A DNA stretch of 64,000 nucleotides from Eisenbergiella sp963559585 (GTDB lineage: Bacteria; Bacillota; Clostridia; Lachnospirales; Lachnospiraceae), in contig CAUWLJ010000007.1 of NCBI GenBank assembly GCA_963559585.1, positions 3,736 through 67,735 of the forward strand. Direction: 5' to 3'. The notes beneath the pieces are model-generated. The model was not told where the DNA came from and searched no databases. It worked only from the letters and a program-made list of their open reading frames with translations. Position numbers and translations under genes: made by a program. Shown here piece after piece: positions 1 to 6,590 of this stretch (the stretch's first letter is position 1; each line of letters begins with the position of its first letter).

Positions 1-1
1 A

Positions 2-625
2 ACCATTATTTTTGATATTGGAAACGTGCTTACAGCCTTTGGATGGAAAGAATTCATCCACAGCTTCGGCTTTGAGCCGGAGGTGGAGGAGCGTGTGGGG
101 AAGGCCACGGTGGCGCATCCTTTCTGGAATGAGATGGACCGGGGGAAGCTTAACGAGCAGGAGCTGCTGGAGGGCTTTATCCGCAACGACCCGGAGGTGG
201 AGAGCCAGATCCGGCAGGTTTTTCAGAATCTGGGAGGAATCCTGCTGAAGGCAGATTATGCCATCCCCTGGGTGCAGGAGCTGAAGCGGGCAGGCTATCA
301 GGTTCTGGTGCTGTCCAATTTTTCCGAAAAGGTGGGCCGGGAGAACCCGGATGCCATGGGCTTTATGGAGTATGTGGACGGCGGGATCCTTTCCTGCCGG
401 GACGGCCTGATCAAGCCGGATCCGGCGATTTATCAGCTTCTGATCGACAGATATGGCTTAACGCCTGAGGAATGCGTTTTCCTGGACGATCTGCCCGCTA
501 ACGTGGAGGCCGCGGCGGGGCTCGGGCTTCATACCATCCTGTTTCGCTCCAGGCAGCAGGCTGAGGAGGAGCTGGCGCGCCTTGGCGTGGAGGGGAAAAG
601 GGAAGAGCCTGGCGGCCTGGAATGA
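2..625 (+). CDS. HAD-IA family hydrolase, YihX-like (5' partial)
   Basis: The frame is open from base 2, so the true start lies before the window. The first visible residues contain HAD motif I as FDIGNVL, with the nucleophile Asp present and the second Asp replaced by Gly, as in the YihX-type sugar-phosphate phosphatases. Motif II is LVLSNFSEK (about 100 residues in), the conserved Lys is in IKPDPAIYQ, and motif IV is VFLDDLPANVEAA. The family dephosphorylates small cytosolic phosphometabolites such as hexose-1-phosphates; the substrate here is not predictable. It is convergent with the small membrane protein gene downstream. Confidence 0.85.
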   Translation, partial: TIIFDIGNVLTAFGWKEFIHSFGFEPEVEERVGKATVAHPFWNEMDRGKLNEQELLEGFIRNDPEVESQIRQVFQNLGGILLKADYAIPWVQELKRAGYQVLVLSNFSEKVGRENPDAMGFMEYVDGGILSCRDGLIKPDPAIYQLLIDRYGLTPEECVFLDDLPANVEAAAGLGLHTILFRSRQQAEEELARLGVEGKREEPGGLE

Positions 626-645
626 GGTTTTAAACACGCTCTAGC
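626..645. repeat. Half-copy of a GCGTGTTTGAAA-type palindromic repeat
   Basis: Just after the HAD stop the text TTTTAAACACGCTCTAGC is nearly the reverse complement of the left arm of the palindromic element at 26624-26715 (GCTGGAGCGTGTTTGAAA). Only one arm is visible here, so this is a possible decayed copy. Confidence 0.35.
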
Positions 646-892
646 TCTCCCTGCCCTCTCTGCGTTCCTTCACCTTCTGATACAGCCAGATATAGATCCA
701 CAGAAGGATCGGAAGACCGACCGAGGCCACCAGACAGCCTGCGAACAGGCGGTCGGAGTGGGGAAAATCCAACAGGGCTGCCGCAAGGGTGAGAATATAA
801 AGGGCTGCCAGAAGTCCCACGCACACCAGCGCGGCGACCTGTTTTCCGGTGCGGCGCGGGGAAGCTGTGTTTTTATTGTCTTTTGTCTGCAT
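641..892 (-). CDS. Small two-helix membrane protein, unknown function
   Basis: An 83-residue protein with a basic N-terminus, two hydrophobic segments (about residues 17-40 and 46-68) and a highly charged C-terminal tail (KVKERREGRES). The start ATG at 892 is preceded by AGGCGG at suitable spacing. It lies downstream of, and in the same orientation as, the MFS gene, separated by about 90 bases containing a strong hairpin. I do not recognise a family. The charged tail after two helices would suit a small accessory or stability protein, but that is a guess. Confidence 0.6.
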   Translation of the reverse strand: MQTKDNKNTASPRRTGKQVAALVCVGLLAALYILTLAAALLDFPHSDRLFAGCLVASVGLPILLWIYIWLYQKVKERREGRES

Positions 893-908
893 ATGAATCC
901 GCCTTTCC

Positions 909-950
909 GGTTCCTGTCTGCGGTTGGTCCGACAGACGGGAACCTTTTTT
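909..950 (+). terminator. Hairpin with T-run, plus-strand terminator
   Basis: A 12-bp stem (909-920 with 933-944, one G-T wobble) is followed by six T on the plus strand. It could end plus-strand transcripts coming from the HAD gene. On the minus strand it sits directly before the RBS of the 83-residue protein gene. Confidence 0.55.
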
Positions 951-979
951 GTTTTCGTAAGGGTGCGGGAGGCGTATTT

Positions 980-2320
980 TCAGTCGTCCACATCAAAAGC
1001 TTCCAGGCGGCTCTTTTTCGGCTCCGGCCTGCTGTCTCCATGCTTCACGAACAGCATGGTGAAGAAGGCAGCGGACACGAACAGCGCCGCATAGGGGAAA
1101 AGAGTGTGGTATCCCACATGCTCCAGCAGGAAGCCGGACAGGATGGGAGTGACGATCTGCGCCGCCATGGAAAAGGTGTAGTAGAAGCCGGTAAACCTTC
1201 CAATATCGCTGCCCCTGCTCATTTCCACCACCATGGGATAGGAATTGACGTTGATGGCCGCCCAGGCCATTCCCACCAGGGCGAACAGCCCGTTGATCCA
1301 CAGATGATATTCCTTCACGGAAGCGCTCAGGGCAAACATGGAAGCCAGCAGGAGCACGCCGCCCAGAATGGTCTTTTTCCGGCCGATCCTGGAAGCCAGA
1401 GCCCCCACGGGTATGTAGGAAACGATGGCTGCCGCCGTGGCCACCAGCAGGCAGTTGGCGAAGCCGCCGCCCTGAATGCCCCAGTAGATCTGGGCATACT
1501 TGGAGAAAGCGGTGGTGACCGCGTTGTACCCCATGAACCAGAAGGAGACGGAGAGCAGGATCAGAACCAGACTGCGTTTCACGTCTGCGGGCATGGGAGC
1601 GGCAGGGACGCCGGCGCCGGAGGCAGGGGCGCCAGAGGAAGAGACAGAGGCGCCGGAGGCAGGGGCCTGCGTCTTATCTGGAACGGGAGCGGTCAGCCTT
1701 TTTTCTTCCAGCTCCCTCTCCCGGCGCAGAGGGTTTTCACGGATTTTCCACATCAGCAGGAGCACGGCGCATACCATGATCAGCGCCACGATCAAAAAGA
1801 TGGGAAAATAATCCGGCTTTCCCGTTTTGGGAACCAGAAAGGAGATGAGGAGCAGCGAAATCACGCCTCCCACCGCGCCCATCAGATTGATGATGGCGTT
1901 TGCGCCGGAGCGAAGAGGCTTTGGCGTCACATCCGGCATCAGGGACACGGCCGGAGAGCGGTAGCTTCCCATGGCCAGCAGCGTTATCCCCAGAGCGGCC
2001 ACAAACAGCGGAAGGGAAACGATGTGATCCGCCACGGGCAGAAGCAGCATGGAAAGCACTGCGGCGAAGGTTCCGCACAGGATGAAGGGAGTTCTTTTTC
2101 CCAGCCTCGTGTGCGTCCGGTCGGACAGGCTCCCAAACAGGGGAAGCAGGAAAATGGCGAGCATGTTGTCGGCGGCCATGATCCCTCCGGAAAGCGTGTC
2201 GCTGATATGGAAGGTATTTTTCAGGATCAGCGGCACAATACTGTCGTAGAGCTGCCAGAAAGCGCTGATGGACAGAAAAGCCAGGCCCACCAGAATGGTG
2301 CGTTTGGTGTTCAGTTTCAT
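980..2320 (-). CDS. MFS transporter, GPH/SLC45-like
   Basis: A 446-residue integral membrane protein with two bundles of six predicted helices. The loop 2-3 signature reads SLSDRTHTRLGKRTPFI, and a later conserved stretch reads SLMPDVTPKPLRSGANAI. Both resemble the cation-coupled glycoside/sucrose (GPH, SLC45-like) branch, so a sugar or glycoside is the likely cargo (inference). The central cytoplasmic linker (about residues 212-250) is an Ala/Pro/Ser/Gly low-complexity insert. I chose ATG at 2320 because AAGGGGG lies eight bases upstream; the frame stays open further upstream but without an RBS. Co-oriented with the small membrane protein gene after it. Confidence 0.8.
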   Translation of the reverse strand: MKLNTKRTILVGLAFLSISAFWQLYDSIVPLILKNTFHISDTLSGGIMAADNMLAIFLLPLFGSLSDRTHTRLGKRTPFILCGTFAAVLSMLLLPVADHIVSLPLFVAALGITLLAMGSYRSPAVSLMPDVTPKPLRSGANAIINLMGAVGGVISLLLISFLVPKTGKPDYFPIFLIVALIMVCAVLLLMWKIRENPLRRERELEEKRLTAPVPDKTQAPASGASVSSSGAPASGAGVPAAPMPADVKRSLVLILLSVSFWFMGYNAVTTAFSKYAQIYWGIQGGGFANCLLVATAAAIVSYIPVGALASRIGRKKTILGGVLLLASMFALSASVKEYHLWINGLFALVGMAWAAINVNSYPMVVEMSRGSDIGRFTGFYYTFSMAAQIVTPILSGFLLEHVGYHTLFPYAALFVSAAFFTMLFVKHGDSRPEPKKSRLEAFDVDD

Positions 2321-2818
2321 GATCGTATCCCCCTTCGGTTGGTTTTGACAGCGGCCGACCGCGGAAAAATAAGACTGCGCGGCACCGCTCTCCCTCATCA
2401 TATAACAGAACGGTAAAAAGAGCAACGGTCCCGCCTGCAGCACTCCTGCGGCAGACGGAACCGGATTATTTTTGTTCGCAGCAGCCTCAAACACTTGCCG
2501 TTTGAGACGCAGGAAGATGAATCAGGGGGGATTGGCTCAGCAGCGTGCAGGGCAGCTGCCTGGATACGCGGCTGAGCCTGTCATCAAAGGAGGGTTTGAT
2601 GATAGTACCAGTATGACCATTTCAGGAGCGTTTATTCCAAATCTTCAGAAAAGTTTAAGCTTTCCTGCGCAGCGTCCTCATTGTAAAAGAAAGAGCCGTT
2701 CTGTATAATGAAAAGGAATTTAAGAGATTTTACGGAAACGGGGAATTATGCGGCAGGCGGGAAAATTCGTCAGAGCTTTCCATATGCCTGCTGCTTACGC
2801 TCCGGAATGAGGATTAAA
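2321..2818. other. Gene-free divergent intergenic region with palindromes
   Basis: I see no convincing gene in these ~500 bases between the divergent MFS and VanY-like genes. Two structures stand out. CTCAAAC/GTTTGAG (2486-2492 with 2500-2506) is a 7-bp hairpin whose surroundings recur at 22263-22292. GGCTCAGC/GCTGAGCC (2534-2541 with 2571-2578) encloses the perfect palindrome GGCAGCTGCC. A divergent promoter region is expected here, but no clear -35/-10 pair was found. Confidence 0.5.
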
Positions 2819-3712
2819 ATGGCAGAGAAGAAATGCGGGAAGAAAAACATCATCAAAGGGATCGGGATGGGGATTGTGACGGCGGCCTGGGCGGTATCCA
2901 TCCTTCTTCTGGCCCTTCTGTATATGCAGGGCTTCGGCCTGCAGGCTGCCGCCGCGCAGGGGGACCGGGCAGAAGCGGGGGAGAGAACAGAAACAGAAGA
3001 AAAATCAGGAATAGAGGAAATGGCAGAAGAGAAAACAGAAGCAGGGGAAAAGACGGTGGCGGAAAGGGAGCCGGCAGGGGAAAAGGAAGCTGTCCGCGGT
3101 GCGGGCGGGGACGGGCTTGAGATTCCGTTTGCAGTGGATCCGGGGGAGTGGAATTACATTCTGGTAAACCAGACCCAGCCTCTGCCGGAGGATTTCGCGC
3201 CCCGCCTCACCCGCACCAGAAACGGGAAGCTGGTGGACAGCAGGATTAAGCGCCCGCTGGAACAGATGCTGGACGATGCCGAAAAGGCCGGATACAGGCT
3301 GGTAATCTGCTCCGCCTACCGGGACCGGGAAAAACAGGCCGGGCTGCTTGAGACGAAGACTGGGCTGCTGGAGAGGAGCGGCCTGGAACGCCATGAGGCG
3401 TTCAGAGAAGCGGGAAGGCAGCTTGAAATGCCCGGACACTCCGAGCACCACACGGGGCTGGCGGTGGACATTGTGGGGGTGGCTTATCAGGTTCTGGACG
3501 AAGGCCAGGCCGGGACGAAGGAGGCCGGATGGCTGGCTGAGCACTGTGCGGAGTACGGTTTTATTCTCCGCTACCCTCCGGACAAGGAAGCGGTTACCGG
3601 AATCGAGTATGAATCCTGGCATTTCCGCTATGTGGGAAAGCCTGCCGCAGCGTTCATGCGGGAAAAGGGGCTGTGCCTGGAGGAATTTTTGGAGCTGGCC
3701 GCTGTGCAGTAG
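2819..3712 (+). CDS. Membrane-anchored D-Ala-D-Ala carboxypeptidase, VanY/M15B type
   Basis: A 297-residue protein trimming the terminal D-Ala of peptidoglycan stem peptides outside the membrane (family role). A signal anchor spans about residues 10-35, followed by a Glu/Lys/Ala-rich charged linker (about 42-95) and then the M15B domain. Visible hallmarks are CSAYRD, the zinc-site motif GHSEHHTGLAVDIV (about residue 205) and WHFRYVG (about 267), giving the His, Asp, His ligands. I chose the ATG at 2819 because GAGG lies six bases upstream and the anchor then starts correctly; an upstream extension in frame is possible but reads as leader. The name VanY refers to the fold and does not imply vancomycin resistance. 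Confidence 0.85.
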   Translation: MAEKKCGKKNIIKGIGMGIVTAAWAVSILLLALLYMQGFGLQAAAAQGDRAEAGERTETEEKSGIEEMAEEKTEAGEKTVAEREPAGEKEAVRGAGGDGLEIPFAVDPGEWNYILVNQTQPLPEDFAPRLTRTRNGKLVDSRIKRPLEQMLDDAEKAGYRLVICSAYRDREKQAGLLETKTGLLERSGLERHEAFREAGRQLEMPGHSEHHTGLAVDIVGVAYQVLDEGQAGTKEAGWLAEHCAEYGFILRYPPDKEAVTGIEYESWHFRYVGKPAAAFMREKGLCLEEFLELAAVQ

Positions 3713-3747
3713 CATGAGGTGCGCGGCTTATACATGAGGTGCGCGGC
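3713..3747. repeat. 15-bp direct repeat after the carboxypeptidase stop
   Basis: CATGAGGTGCGCGGC occurs twice with a 20-base period (3713-3727 and 3733-3747). It starts at the base after the upstream stop codon. Confidence 0.8.
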
Positions 3748-3759
3748 GAATATTTATGG

Positions 3760-3788
3760 TAGACTTTACCCGCTCTTTGTTATATACT
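3760..3788 (+). promoter_or_regulatory. Candidate promoter of the SEC-C gene
   Basis: TAGACT (3760-3765, four of six matches to TTGACA) and TATACT (3783-3788) are separated by 17 bases. The start codon follows 66 bases later. Confidence 0.45.
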
Positions 3789-3854
3789 AAGCAGAGCGAA
3801 AGCTGACGAAACCACACGCCAAAGGGCGAATTAATAGGAACGAGGTGCAAGATT

Positions 3855-4361
3855 ATGGCATTATTGGAACAGTGGAGAAAGATGGCTTACTCCGAGACCG
3901 CGAACAAGAACGACCTGCAGAAGCTCTGGACTGCATATTTTGCAAAGGAAAAAGAGATCTATGCCCAGCTTCTCAAGAATCCTGACGAGGTGGTAAAGGG
4001 TACGGTAAAAGAGCTGGCGGAGAAGTACGGCGTTGACCTGATGACCATGACAGGCTTTCTGGACGGCATCGACGAGAGCCTGGTGGAAGCGAACCCCATC
4101 GAGGAGATGGAGGAGGATACCCAGGTAAACCTTGGCTTCGACAAGGCCCTTCTGTACAAGAACATGGTGGCCGCAGGTGCCGACTGGCTGTACGGACTGG
4201 AGGAGTGGGCCGCTATTTTCGATGAGGAGACCAGGAAAGCCCTCTATAAGGAACAGAAGTCTTCCACCACCATCGTGAAGGAGAAGAAGGTATACCCCAA
4301 CGATCCCTGTCCCTGCGGAAGCGGTAAGAAGTACAAGAAGTGCTGCGGGAAGAACCAGTAA
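3855..4361 (+). CDS. SEC-C motif protein
   Basis: A 168-residue, mostly helical acidic protein with a C-terminal SEC-C zinc-binding motif (PCPCGSGKKYKKCCG, about residues 151-165), the module also found at the end of SecA. The N-terminal ~145 residues are shared with a family of clostridial SEC-C proteins of unknown role. The motif coordinates zinc through three Cys plus Cys/His and often mediates binding to ribosomes or other partners (family knowledge). The ATG at 3855 has GAGGTG nine bases upstream. Ten bases separate its stop from the C_GCAxxG gene, so co-transcription is likely. Confidence 0.85.
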   Translation: MALLEQWRKMAYSETANKNDLQKLWTAYFAKEKEIYAQLLKNPDEVVKGTVKELAEKYGVDLMTMTGFLDGIDESLVEANPIEEMEEDTQVNLGFDKALLYKNMVAAGADWLYGLEEWAAIFDEETRKALYKEQKSSTTIVKEKKVYPNDPCPCGSGKKYKKCCGKNQ

Positions 4362-4371
4362 AGGCAGCAGG

Positions 4372-4854
4372 ATGAAAAGCAGAGTAGAGGATGCGGTAAA
4401 CATGTTTGAATCCGGCTATGCCTGCGCTCAGTCTGTTTTTGCCGCCTATGCGGATCTGTTCGGGATGGACAGGCAGACGGCGCTGAGGCTGGCCGGCCCC
4501 ATGAGCGCCGGGATCGGCAGGATGCGTGAGGTGTGCGGCACTGTGTCCGCCATGGCCATGCTTTCCGGTCTGGCGCTGGGCTTTACCGATCCGGAGGACG
4601 GAGAGGGGAAGAAACGCTCCTACGAGCTGGTGCGCTCCATGGCCGATGCGTTCCGGCAGGAGCAGGGAACCATCATCTGCCGCAAGCTTCTCGGCCTTCC
4701 GGAAGGAGTGGAGAGGGAGGAGAGCGCACAGCCTCAGGCGCGTACTTTGGAGTATTACGCCTCCAGGCCCTGCAGCGGCGCTGTGCGGACGGCGGCGGGG
4801 ATCGTGGAGCGGATGCTTTTGCCGGCGGCGGGGATTTTGGTGGAGGAAGCATGA
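4372..4854 (+). CDS. C_GCAxxG_C_C family putative redox protein
   Basis: A 160-residue protein with the Cys signature of this family: FESGYACAQSV near residue 15-25, SAGIGRMREVCGTVSA near 44-60, a Cys in IICRKLL near 102, and RPCSG near 131. The first glycines of the usual GGGIGRM motif read SAGIGRM here. Members are thought to bind metal or act in thiol redox chemistry, but biochemical roles are not settled. The stop overlaps the start of the Crp/Fnr gene (ATGA, 4851-4854), so the two are translationally coupled. That link suggests the regulator and this protein share a redox job. Confidence 0.8.
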   Translation: MKSRVEDAVNMFESGYACAQSVFAAYADLFGMDRQTALRLAGPMSAGIGRMREVCGTVSAMAMLSGLALGFTDPEDGEGKKRSYELVRSMADAFRQEQGTIICRKLLGLPEGVEREESAQPQARTLEYYASRPCSGAVRTAAGIVERMLLPAAGILVEEA

Positions 4855-5516
4855 CACAGAACGATTTCCCATTCTGGAAGGATTTAACCGGCGCCCAGCA
4901 GAACCGTCTGGAGCGGGCGGCGAAGGAAGAACTCTTTAAGGCGGGAACCATTCTGCACAGCGGTGCAGATGACTGTTCCGGCCTGTTTTTGGTGCGAAAG
5001 GGGAGACTGCGCGCTTACATCATATCGGAGGAAGGAAAGGAGCTGACTCTGTACCGCCTGCTGGAGCGGGATATATGCCTTTTTTCCGCCTCCTGTGTGA
5101 TGAACAGCATCCAGTTTCAGGTGATGGTGGCGGCGGAGGAGGATACTCTGGTGCTCCACATCCCGGCGGAGGTTTACCGGGAGCTGATGGATACCTCCCT
5201 GGCCGTTGCCAACTATACCAGCAGGCTGATGGCCAGCCGCTTCACCGATGTGATGTGGCTGATGGATCAGGTGCTGTACAAAAAGATGGATACCCGCATA
5301 GCGGCTTTTCTTCTGGAAGAGTCTCAGCTCACCGGCAGGGAGGAGCTGAAGCTGACCCATGAGCAGATCGCCAACCACCTGGGCAGCGCCAGAGAAGTGG
5401 TCAGCCGCCTGATGAAGCATTTTCAGGAGGACGGGCTGGTGACGCTGAAAAGGGGCAGCGTGGTGTTAAACGATCCGGAAGGGCTGGAGGAGCTGGCAGA
5501 GGGGAGCCTGCGGTGA
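4851..5516 (+). CDS. Crp/Fnr family transcriptional regulator
   Basis: A 221-residue regulator. An N-terminal cyclic-nucleotide-binding-type beta-roll (about residues 10-125) is followed by a dimer helix and a C-terminal winged helix (about 150-215), recognisable from LTHEQIANHLGSAREVVSRL. The sensor domain carries Cys residues (CSGLFLVRKG, ERDICLFSASCVM) but no N-terminal FNR-type cysteine cluster, so a thiol or metabolite signal is more likely than an oxygen-sensing FeS cluster (inference). It starts at the ATGA overlap with the preceding gene. The next intact genes downstream encode thioredoxin, rhodanese and a CoA-disulfide-reductase-like enzyme, its most plausible targets. Confidence 0.85.
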   Translation: MTQNDFPFWKDLTGAQQNRLERAAKEELFKAGTILHSGADDCSGLFLVRKGRLRAYIISEEGKELTLYRLLERDICLFSASCVMNSIQFQVMVAAEEDTLVLHIPAEVYRELMDTSLAVANYTSRLMASRFTDVMWLMDQVLYKKMDTRIAAFLLEESQLTGREELKLTHEQIANHLGSAREVVSRLMKHFQEDGLVTLKRGSVVLNDPEGLEELAEGSLR

Positions 5517-5517
5517 G

Positions 5518-5631
5518 GATATTATAAAGCCGATCGTCAAGAGTGAAGATCATTTTAGAAAATGGGTAGTTAATTATCCGTTTTATGCAAATGTTAATAA
5601 AGAAGGAGTAATCTTGTATGGAGCTGCCTAA
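5518..5631 (+). pseudogene. Remnant of an MNT-type nucleotidyltransferase C-terminus
   Basis: Translating this frame gives a 37-residue tail containing DHFRKWVVNYPFYANVNKEG and ending LYGAA before TAA at 5629-5631. This reads as the C-terminal end of a minimal nucleotidyltransferase of the MNT/HEPN pairs. The catalytic GSxxxG...D part is absent: the frame begins inside the Crp/Fnr stop region. Its end overlaps the start of the HEPN-like fragment at 5618, the arrangement expected of an intact pair. Recognition is by eye. Confidence 0.5.
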
Positions 5632-5704
5632 AGAGAAAACCGGTACAAGAAAAGATCTTGTGTTCTATCGGCTTCAGACTGCCAAAGCCGATTTGAATTC
5701 TTAA
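5618..5704 (+). pseudogene. Remnant of a HEPN-domain protein N-terminus
   Basis: ATG at 5618, with AAGGAG upstream, opens a 28-codon frame containing KDLVFYRLQTAKADLNS, then TAA. The text resembles the first helix of HEPN proteins that pair with MNT nucleotidyltransferases; the rest is missing. With the overlapping fragment before it this looks like a scar of an MNT-HEPN toxin-antitoxin or defence pair. Confidence 0.45.
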
Positions 5705-5931
5705 AATTTATAAGGCTTTGTAAAAAATGAATCTATCACCTCCCGCAGTCCCAGCCTGCCTTTCTGCTTATCAATTCTCTGTAACAAAATACCACATACA
5801 ACAACAGCAAAAACAAAAATCAAGAGCAGCGGCCAAAGATTTCCAAAGTATAATTTGCTAAATGTAACATTGTCACAGACCCGCCCCTTCTTTTCTGCTA
5901 TATTCATCCCATCAGATAACGAACGGCCCAA
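5701..5931 (-). CDS. Possible small single-helix membrane protein
   Basis: A 76-residue minus-strand frame with one clear hydrophobic segment (LLLIFVFAVVVCGILL) followed by a basic amphipathic tail. It has no convincing RBS at either the upstream non-ATG start or the internal Met, and it occupies the upstream region of the thioredoxin operon. It may be a real orphan, or a fragment left with the MNT/HEPN scar. Weakly supported. Confidence 0.25.
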   Translation of the reverse strand: MGRSLSDGMNIAEKKGRVCDNVTFSKLYFGNLWPLLLIFVFAVVVCGILLQRIDKQKGRLGLREVIDSFFTKPYKF

Positions 5932-5966
5932 AGGAGCCGGAGCAATAGAAAAAGGAGAGAAAGAAT

Positions 5967-6275
5967 ATGGCAGCGATTAAAATGGATCAGAACAATTTTC
6001 AGGATACCGTATTAAATGCAAAAGGAACCGTAATGGTGGATTTCTGGGCAGAATGGTGCGGGCCCTGCCGGATGTTTTCCCCGGTGGTGGAGAAGTTCGC
6101 TCAGGAGCATCCCGAGATCACGGTGGGCAAGGTGAACGTGGATGAAAACCCCCAGCTGGCGGAGCGTTACCGGGTGATGACCATTCCTACCATGCTGGTG
6201 TTTCAGGACGGGGAAGTGGTTGGAAGCTCCGTGGGAGTACAGTCCCAGAAAGCACTGGAGGGAATGATTCCATGA
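5967..6275 (+). CDS. trxA: Thioredoxin
   Basis: A 102-residue cytosolic dithiol reductant. It has the standard thioredoxin fold length, active site WCGPC (Cys31 and Cys34), buried Asp25 in VDFWAEW, and the cis-Pro loop TIPTM. A strong AAGGAGAG lies upstream of the ATG. The stop overlaps the rhodanese start (ATGA, 6272-6275), making a tightly coupled trx-rhodanese-flavoprotein operon. In this context it may deliver reducing equivalents to persulfide or CoA-disulfide chemistry rather than act as the cell's general thioredoxin (inference). Confidence 0.92.
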   Translation: MAAIKMDQNNFQDTVLNAKGTVMVDFWAEWCGPCRMFSPVVEKFAQEHPEITVGKVNVDENPQLAERYRVMTIPTMLVFQDGEVVGSSVGVQSQKALEGMIP

Positions 6276-6583
6276 GTATTTTCGGATTGTTCGGCAAAGG
6301 GACAGATATGAAGGAGGGCCTGGAGCGGTACCACAGGACAAAAGGAGCGGTGCTGCTGGATGTGCGCACAAAGGAGGAGTTTGCCGGAGGCCATATCCCC
6401 GGAAGCCAGAACCTTCCCCTGCAGCAGGTGGATACCTGTAAATACCCTAAGGAAAAGGAGCTTTTTGTCTACTGCCAGAGCGGAATGAGAAGCCGTCAGG
6501 CCTGCGCGAGGCTGAAGGCGATGGGGTATCAGGCAACGGATCTGGGCGGGATCGTACATTTTAGCGGAAAGCTGGAAAGGTAG
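6272..6583 (+). CDS. Single-domain rhodanese-like protein
   Basis: A 103-residue single rhodanese domain. Conserved blocks are LLDVRTKEEFAGGHIPGS and the active-site loop FVYCQSGMRS with the catalytic Cys near residue 67, the CxxGxR loop form used for sulfur (persulfide) transfer. It overlaps trxA by four bases and is followed seven bases later by a flavoprotein that carries its own C-terminal rhodanese domain. Sulfane-sulfur handling is the likely theme of this operon. Substrate unknown. Confidence 0.88.
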   Translation: MSIFGLFGKGTDMKEGLERYHRTKGAVLLDVRTKEEFAGGHIPGSQNLPLQQVDTCKYPKEKELFVYCQSGMRSRQACARLKAMGYQATDLGGIVHFSGKLER

Positions 6584-6590
6584 GCGTGGT

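Noticed and set aside
758..2416. 552-codon plus-strand open frame
   Set aside because: It is antisense to the MFS gene. The translation is His/Gln/Gly-rich without domains, typical of a shadow frame in GC-rich DNA.
2472..2708. 78-codon plus-strand frame upstream of the carboxypeptidase gene
   Set aside because: The region is made of palindromes; the product has no domain and no RBS.
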